Made by a program: the position numbers and the translations under genes. The notes under the pieces were generated by a model, which was not told the origin of the DNA, did no database searches, and saw only the letters and a program-made list of their open reading frames with translations. From Ornithodoros turicata (taxonomy: Eukaryota > Arthropoda > Arachnida > Ixodida > Argasidae), in contig NC_088202.1 in the NCBI RefSeq assembly GCF_037126465.1, forward strand, positions 84,982,160-85,046,159: a stretch of 64,000 nucleotides of DNA, written 5' to 3'. Of this stretch, positions 60,176 through 64,000 are shown one piece after another (positions within the stretch are counted from its first letter, which is position 1; each line of letters begins with the position of its first letter).

Positions 60176-61437
60176 CAGGGTGCGTCACGTAAGACTGACT
60201 AGAATTTGACAAGGAGTTGACAAGAAGTCGTTGAATGTATCTGTCCCCGATGGAGTCTACCCAAAGGTAGTGGTGTATTAGTAATTAGTGCAGCCGTTAA
60301 TTAATTTCACAATTAATTTTTATAATTAGTGAAAATAGGTTGACCGCGCAATTGCAAAGTTGTAGAGCACAACCCAGAGGAGTCGAGCCCGCTGGAACCG
60401 AAACCGCACCGCTTTTCTACGCCCTATAGTAAAAAATATCGAAAATGCACAATTTTCGAGCGTGTGCGAGTTTTGCGGCCGCTTTTTCCTATCCCCCTCT
60501 CGCTGTCACCCTTTCTCAACTGACATCAGGCTGTTCCTCAAAGCATGGGGCACCCCTCGCTTCCTAGTGTCGCAGTCGATAACGTTTATTTTGTTTTGTT
60601 AAAACCTGGAAGAACATGTACACTTGTCGAGCAGCGGAATCAGTGACTTTATTTTTGTTATCTGCGTGGTTTTTGGAAGTTGTGGATTGGCAGCTTATTG
60701 CATGACATTATCAGATGAAATCGCGAACTGTGTCTTGGGGGGTGGGGGTGGGGGGTTGAACAGGTCCAACAAGATAATGGAGGGAACAAAATGAAAAGGT
60801 GCATTTTTGGCGATAACGTTATACGACATCTCTATTCCCCCTCACACTCATTCCTTGGGCAAAGCGAGGCGCTCCACGCTTTGCGGAACAGCCTGATGTC
60901 AGTTGAGAAAGGGTGACACCGAGAGTGAAAGAGGGGGAAGCGGCCGCAAAACTCGCGCAAGGCTCGAAAATTATGCATTTTCGCATATTTTTTACTAGAG
61001 CACGTAAAAGCGCCGCGGTTTCGATTCTAGCGGACTAGGCTCCTCAGGATTGAGCTCTATACAACTTCGCAATCTCGCGGTCAACCTATTTTCACTAATT
61101 ATTACGATTAATTATGTTATGTAAGTTATTTACCGGCTGCAATTAATACTGATACACCACTACCTTTGAGTATAGGCCCTATCGGGAATAGATATATTCA
61201 ACGAAAAGAGCGACGAGAAAGCAGGCGAGCCGATGATAATTGATCTTCATAACGAACCCTGAGACTGGGGAAAGAACACACAATTCACGAGTCTGAAGTA
61301 TTGTGAGACTCGTGTATTGTGTGTTCTTTCCCCAGTCTCAGGGTTCGTTATGAAGATATTCAACCACTTTTTCAAAAGAAAAATAAATCGCGAATTTCGC
61401 GAAGAAAATTCTGGTCAGTCTTAAGTGACGCACCCTG
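60176..61437. mobile_element. TA-flanked inverted-repeat element, 1.26 kb
   Basis: The ends CAGGGTGCGTCACGTAAGAC and GTCTTAAGTGACGCACCCTG are inverse with one change. TA precedes (60174-60175) and follows (61438-61439). Inside, about 285-bp arms (60260-60545 and 60885-61170) are again inverted, sharing AAAGGTAGTGGTGTAT, TTGACCGCG, AAACTCGC and CCTTTCTCAACTGACATCAG. No transposase frame remains. It fits a non-autonomous Tc1/mariner-superfamily element. Confidence 0.85.
61243..61357. repeat. Hairpin with about 50-bp near-perfect stem
   Basis: Within the 1.26-kb element, ATCTTCATAACGAACCCTGA and the following bases up to about 61294 pair with the segment ending at 61357. Stem pairing runs for about 50 bp with a single mismatch (TTCACG against GTGTAT). 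The loop is about 10 nt. It is much better preserved than the surrounding arms. Confidence 0.85.
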
Positions 61438-61771
61438 TATACTGAGGTGAACAAATAAGGAGAGGCCTCTGCTCAACCACCAGGCAACCTTCCGCTATGG
61501 CTAACCCTTCCCTTTCTTTTTTTGCAATGTGGTAGAGTATCACCCCTAGCAATGAAACTCCCCATTCATCCATCGCAAAATAAAGTTGTTGTTTGTTAGA
61601 CCAAAAAACGTCCAAAAACACCATAAACACGCACGAAATGATCTAATGTCACAGGTTCATATGACTCCACTAAGCGTCAAAGTGTTTCACTCCTCACAGG
61701 GAGTAATGCTGTTCTACCACGGGAGGGAGTCACTTGATTCAAGAAATCTAGGGCGCTATGTAATGAAACAA

Positions 61772-61918
61772 GGAAGTCACTGAAAACGTTAGCCAGCTGT
61801 AGGACTCAAACCCACATCTTCTGGATTGCCGGATCTGGATTCCGGTAGAGCCCTGGACCGGCAGTCCAGAGTATGTAGGTTCGAGTCCAATACGGCTGGC
61901 CAAACTTTTTCAATAAAG
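61772..61918. repeat. Inverted pair of tRNA-derived SINE halves
   Basis: A minus-oriented half (61772-61832, GGAAGTCACTG...GTTAGCCAGCTGTAGGACTC...GGATTGCCGG) is nearly the same as the SINE at 13404. It is followed directly by a plus-oriented half (about 61843-61901, GGTAGAGCCCTGGACCGGCA...GGTTCGAGTCC...GGCTGGC). The two can fold on each other. A short A/T stretch with CAATAAAG follows. Confidence 0.7.
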
Positions 61919-62059
61919 CACAACAACAATAAATGAAGAAGTGATGATGACATGGGATGTTTCCCCGTGGTAACCACAGGACCCTACCCCACTTCACAGT
62001 GGTTAATATGAGAGGATGAATTATGGCGAGAGTGAAGCGACGACAGGTCGGAGTTCTGT
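61919..62059 (-). other. Probable 3' UTR of the LINE at 62060-64000
   Basis: Between the LINE stop codon and the SINE pair lie 141 bp with no frame. On the minus strand they end in CACTTCTTCATTTATTGTTG. This is the position of the LINE 3' UTR, but the exact end is not defined. Confidence 0.45.
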
Positions 62060-64000
62060 TTAGAGCTCTTCGAGGAGTCCAGTGGCATGCATGAAAGCAA
62101 AAAGGGAGCGAAGAGCCCGGCACTGATGCGCAGGGGAGCTCCATGGGCCAAGTACTTTGGACAGGCTGAATGATCTATTGTCGAGGAGTTCAAGTTGGCG
62201 TCGAAGTACCCGGCGTTCACACGTGTACCGCTCACAGTCCTCGATGATATGGAGGATCGTAGCTGGGGTGCGGCAAGCTAGGCACAGCGCCGTGTTACTG
62301 TAACCCAGCTTAACACGGAACACAGGGGTGAAGGCGACGCGGAGTCGTAGACGCCGCAGGAGTGTCGTAAAGCTGCGAGGGAAGCCACCTGGCATCCTAA
62401 ATGATAACGACGGGTCCACTGCATGTAGGAGCGACCATTGAGTGATGTCATGGAGCCATTGCTGGCGGGCCAAGGGTGACTCCAACGCAGGCAAGTAGGA
62501 GCGCCTATCTCCGTTGGAGAGGATAATGGGCACGCCTCTGGAGATACGGTGGGCCGCAGCCGCCGCCAAATCTGCCTCTTCGTTGCCCTGAATGCCGGTG
62601 TGGCCAGGGACCCACTGTAGGGTCACCCTGTGTCCCTGTTCGCCGAGAACCTTGAGCGCCGTCAGGATACTAACTACCACCAGGGCCAACGAGCCGCGGA
62701 TGCCCATGGTTCCTACACATTGTAGTGCTGATGTTGAGTCAGTGTATATCACCCAGGAGCGAGGAGGGTATTTGGAGACAGACTTTAGATATAACAAGAT
62801 GGCATACAGATCCGCAGAGGTCGACGAAGTGCGATGTGACAGACGGAACCCACATGATAGTGACTCCTCCGGCATGACAAAGGCGGAGGAGCCATCCGAC
62901 GTAGACGAACCATCTGTGAACACAGCCGTGCGGCCTCTGTACTTTGTATTCATTATTTCCAAAGTAGACTGCTTGAGAACCGAAACGGGGATCTGGCTCT
63001 TCGGCCCCAGGAGGCCAGGGGTGTGTGTCGAGAAGGATGGGCTCGGCAGTGTCCATGGTGCCACTGAAGGGGCGGTCGGGGCAACAGTGAAGCCAGGGAT
63101 GTTTCCAGATGTTGCTGTAACACATAGCGAGAGTTTACTGTTCTTCCGCCTACGTAGCTTTTGAACCAGAGGATGGCGGCGGTGGTGAGCGAGCAACCGT
63201 AGGTAGTGTCGGATGGTTTCTCTTCGGCGGAGGACATCGATGGGTATTTCCCTGGCGTCGGCGATCACCATCCGTGTCTCAGCGCTGCGCGGGACACCAA
63301 GGCACGCCCGCAGGCTGCGTGCCAGTGTACACCGAAGCTTGTGTTCAGACGTGGCTGATATACCGTGCAATACGGGCAAGCTGTATAGCAGGGAGCCGCG
63401 AACCAGAGTTTTGTGGAGCACATGAAGATCCCGCTCAGTGTAGCCCCAGCACACGCCGGCAAAGTGGCGAATCACATTCCCCCAGCGCTGAGCCTTTGAG
63501 ATGATGACGTCAATGTGCCTTCTCCACGACAGGTTGCGGTCCAGGATAACACCCAGGAACCCGTGAAACTTGACTTGTATGAGGGGGCAATCACCAATCC
63601 GCAGTTGGAACCTCCGCATCTCTCTTTGAGTAAAAGGAAGGACAGCGCTTTTTTCGGTGGAGATATCCATCTCCGCGTTCAAGAAGAAGTTGTTGATGGC
63701 ATCCAGTGCTCTTTGCAACCGATGTTGAATTGCCGACCGGGACTTTCCGACAGTCCAGACACACACGTCGTCCGGCTATATGGAGAGATTTACTCTCCTC
63801 AATAGACATTCCTTGAGGTCAACCATGACAATATTAAATAGTAACGGGCTTAGGACACTTCCTTGCGGGACACCCTACGGAAGAGCAGTCTTCTCTGTGT
63901 CACCTTCGCCTGTTCTGACAAAAAATTTCCTTTGGCTCAGAAAGTCGGAAAGCCATGCAAGCGCTTTCCCAGGCACTTGCGACCGGAGTAACGCATGAAG
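62060..64000 (-). pseudogene. RT/RNase H LINE (I-group type), inactivated, runs off window
   Basis: On the minus strand the frame runs from the window edge to the stop at 62060. It starts inside the reverse transcriptase, with GVPQGSVLSPLLFN (motif B). A TAG at 63875-63877 stands just before that motif. The catalytic YADD box is altered to stop-Pro-Asp-Asp (TAG 63776-63778). Counting from 63766, the RT thumb occupies about residues 1-200 and RNase H about 280-405, with TDGS Asp285, YTDS Asp343, PGHT His389 and EEAD Asp399. The second catalytic residue, normally Glu, is Asp319. A C-x2-C-x7-H-x4-C finger (495-511) ends the protein. RT plus C-terminal RNase H is the mark of I-group LINEs. The endonuclease and ORF1 would lie beyond 64000. 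Confidence 0.85.

Noticed and set aside
62592..63164. 190-codon plus-strand frame
   Set aside because: It is the antisense shadow of the LINE RNase H region.

Overview
This window is eukaryotic, most likely from a chelicerate and probably a tick. It has no operon structure. One protein-coding exon is flanked by proper splice and polyadenylation signals, and the rest is dense decayed transposable-element sequence: LINE 3' fragments, tRNA-derived SINEs, TA-flanked inverted-repeat elements, hAT-type MITEs and one LTR element. The tick assignment is inference from the repeat families, above all the very abundant element with CACTCTTAAAA-type ends and the tRNA-derived SINEs. It was not checked by any search.

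The only cellular gene I can support is the last coding exon of an engrailed/invected-class homeobox gene on the + strand (37682-38010). It holds a complete homeodomain and a C-terminal engrailed-type tail, with a polyadenylation signal at 38252. The earlier exons, with the EH1 and EH2 motifs, were not found in the 37.7 kb upstream. Either they lie before the window or that sequence is one very long intron.

Layout. 1-9.8 kb: no recognisable genes, only microsatellites and G-runs. 9.8-23 kb: a hAT-type MITE, a tRNA-derived SINE, several copies of the CACTCT element, a large fold-back, a long hairpin and a mariner-type MITE. 23.1-24.0 kb: a LINE 3' fragment nested inside a TA-flanked inverted-repeat element. 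25.8-27.9 kb: a fold-back followed by a structurally complete but internally deleted Ty3/gypsy-like element, with 174-bp LTRs, 5-bp target duplications and a tRNA-Ser primer site. 31.3-39.3 kb: a dense cluster of CACTCT elements and an approximately 860-bp TA element surrounding the engrailed exon. 39.3-46.9 kb: featureless. 46.9-48.6 kb: a SINE and the second copy of the approximately 870-bp TA element. 50.7-54.8 kb: two LINE 3' ends and an element whose ends are tandem sub-repeats. 57-61.4 kb: a hAT-type MITE with a perfect 8-bp target duplication, a tRNA-like SINE and a 1.26-kb TA element containing a 50-bp-stem hairpin. 61.7-64.0 kb: an inverted SINE pair and a large inactivated RT/RNase H LINE on the - strand that runs off the window.

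I found no cellular defence or metabolic system. The main points of interest are the repeat architecture around the engrailed exon and two diverged DNA-element copies that keep the same small central reading frame.
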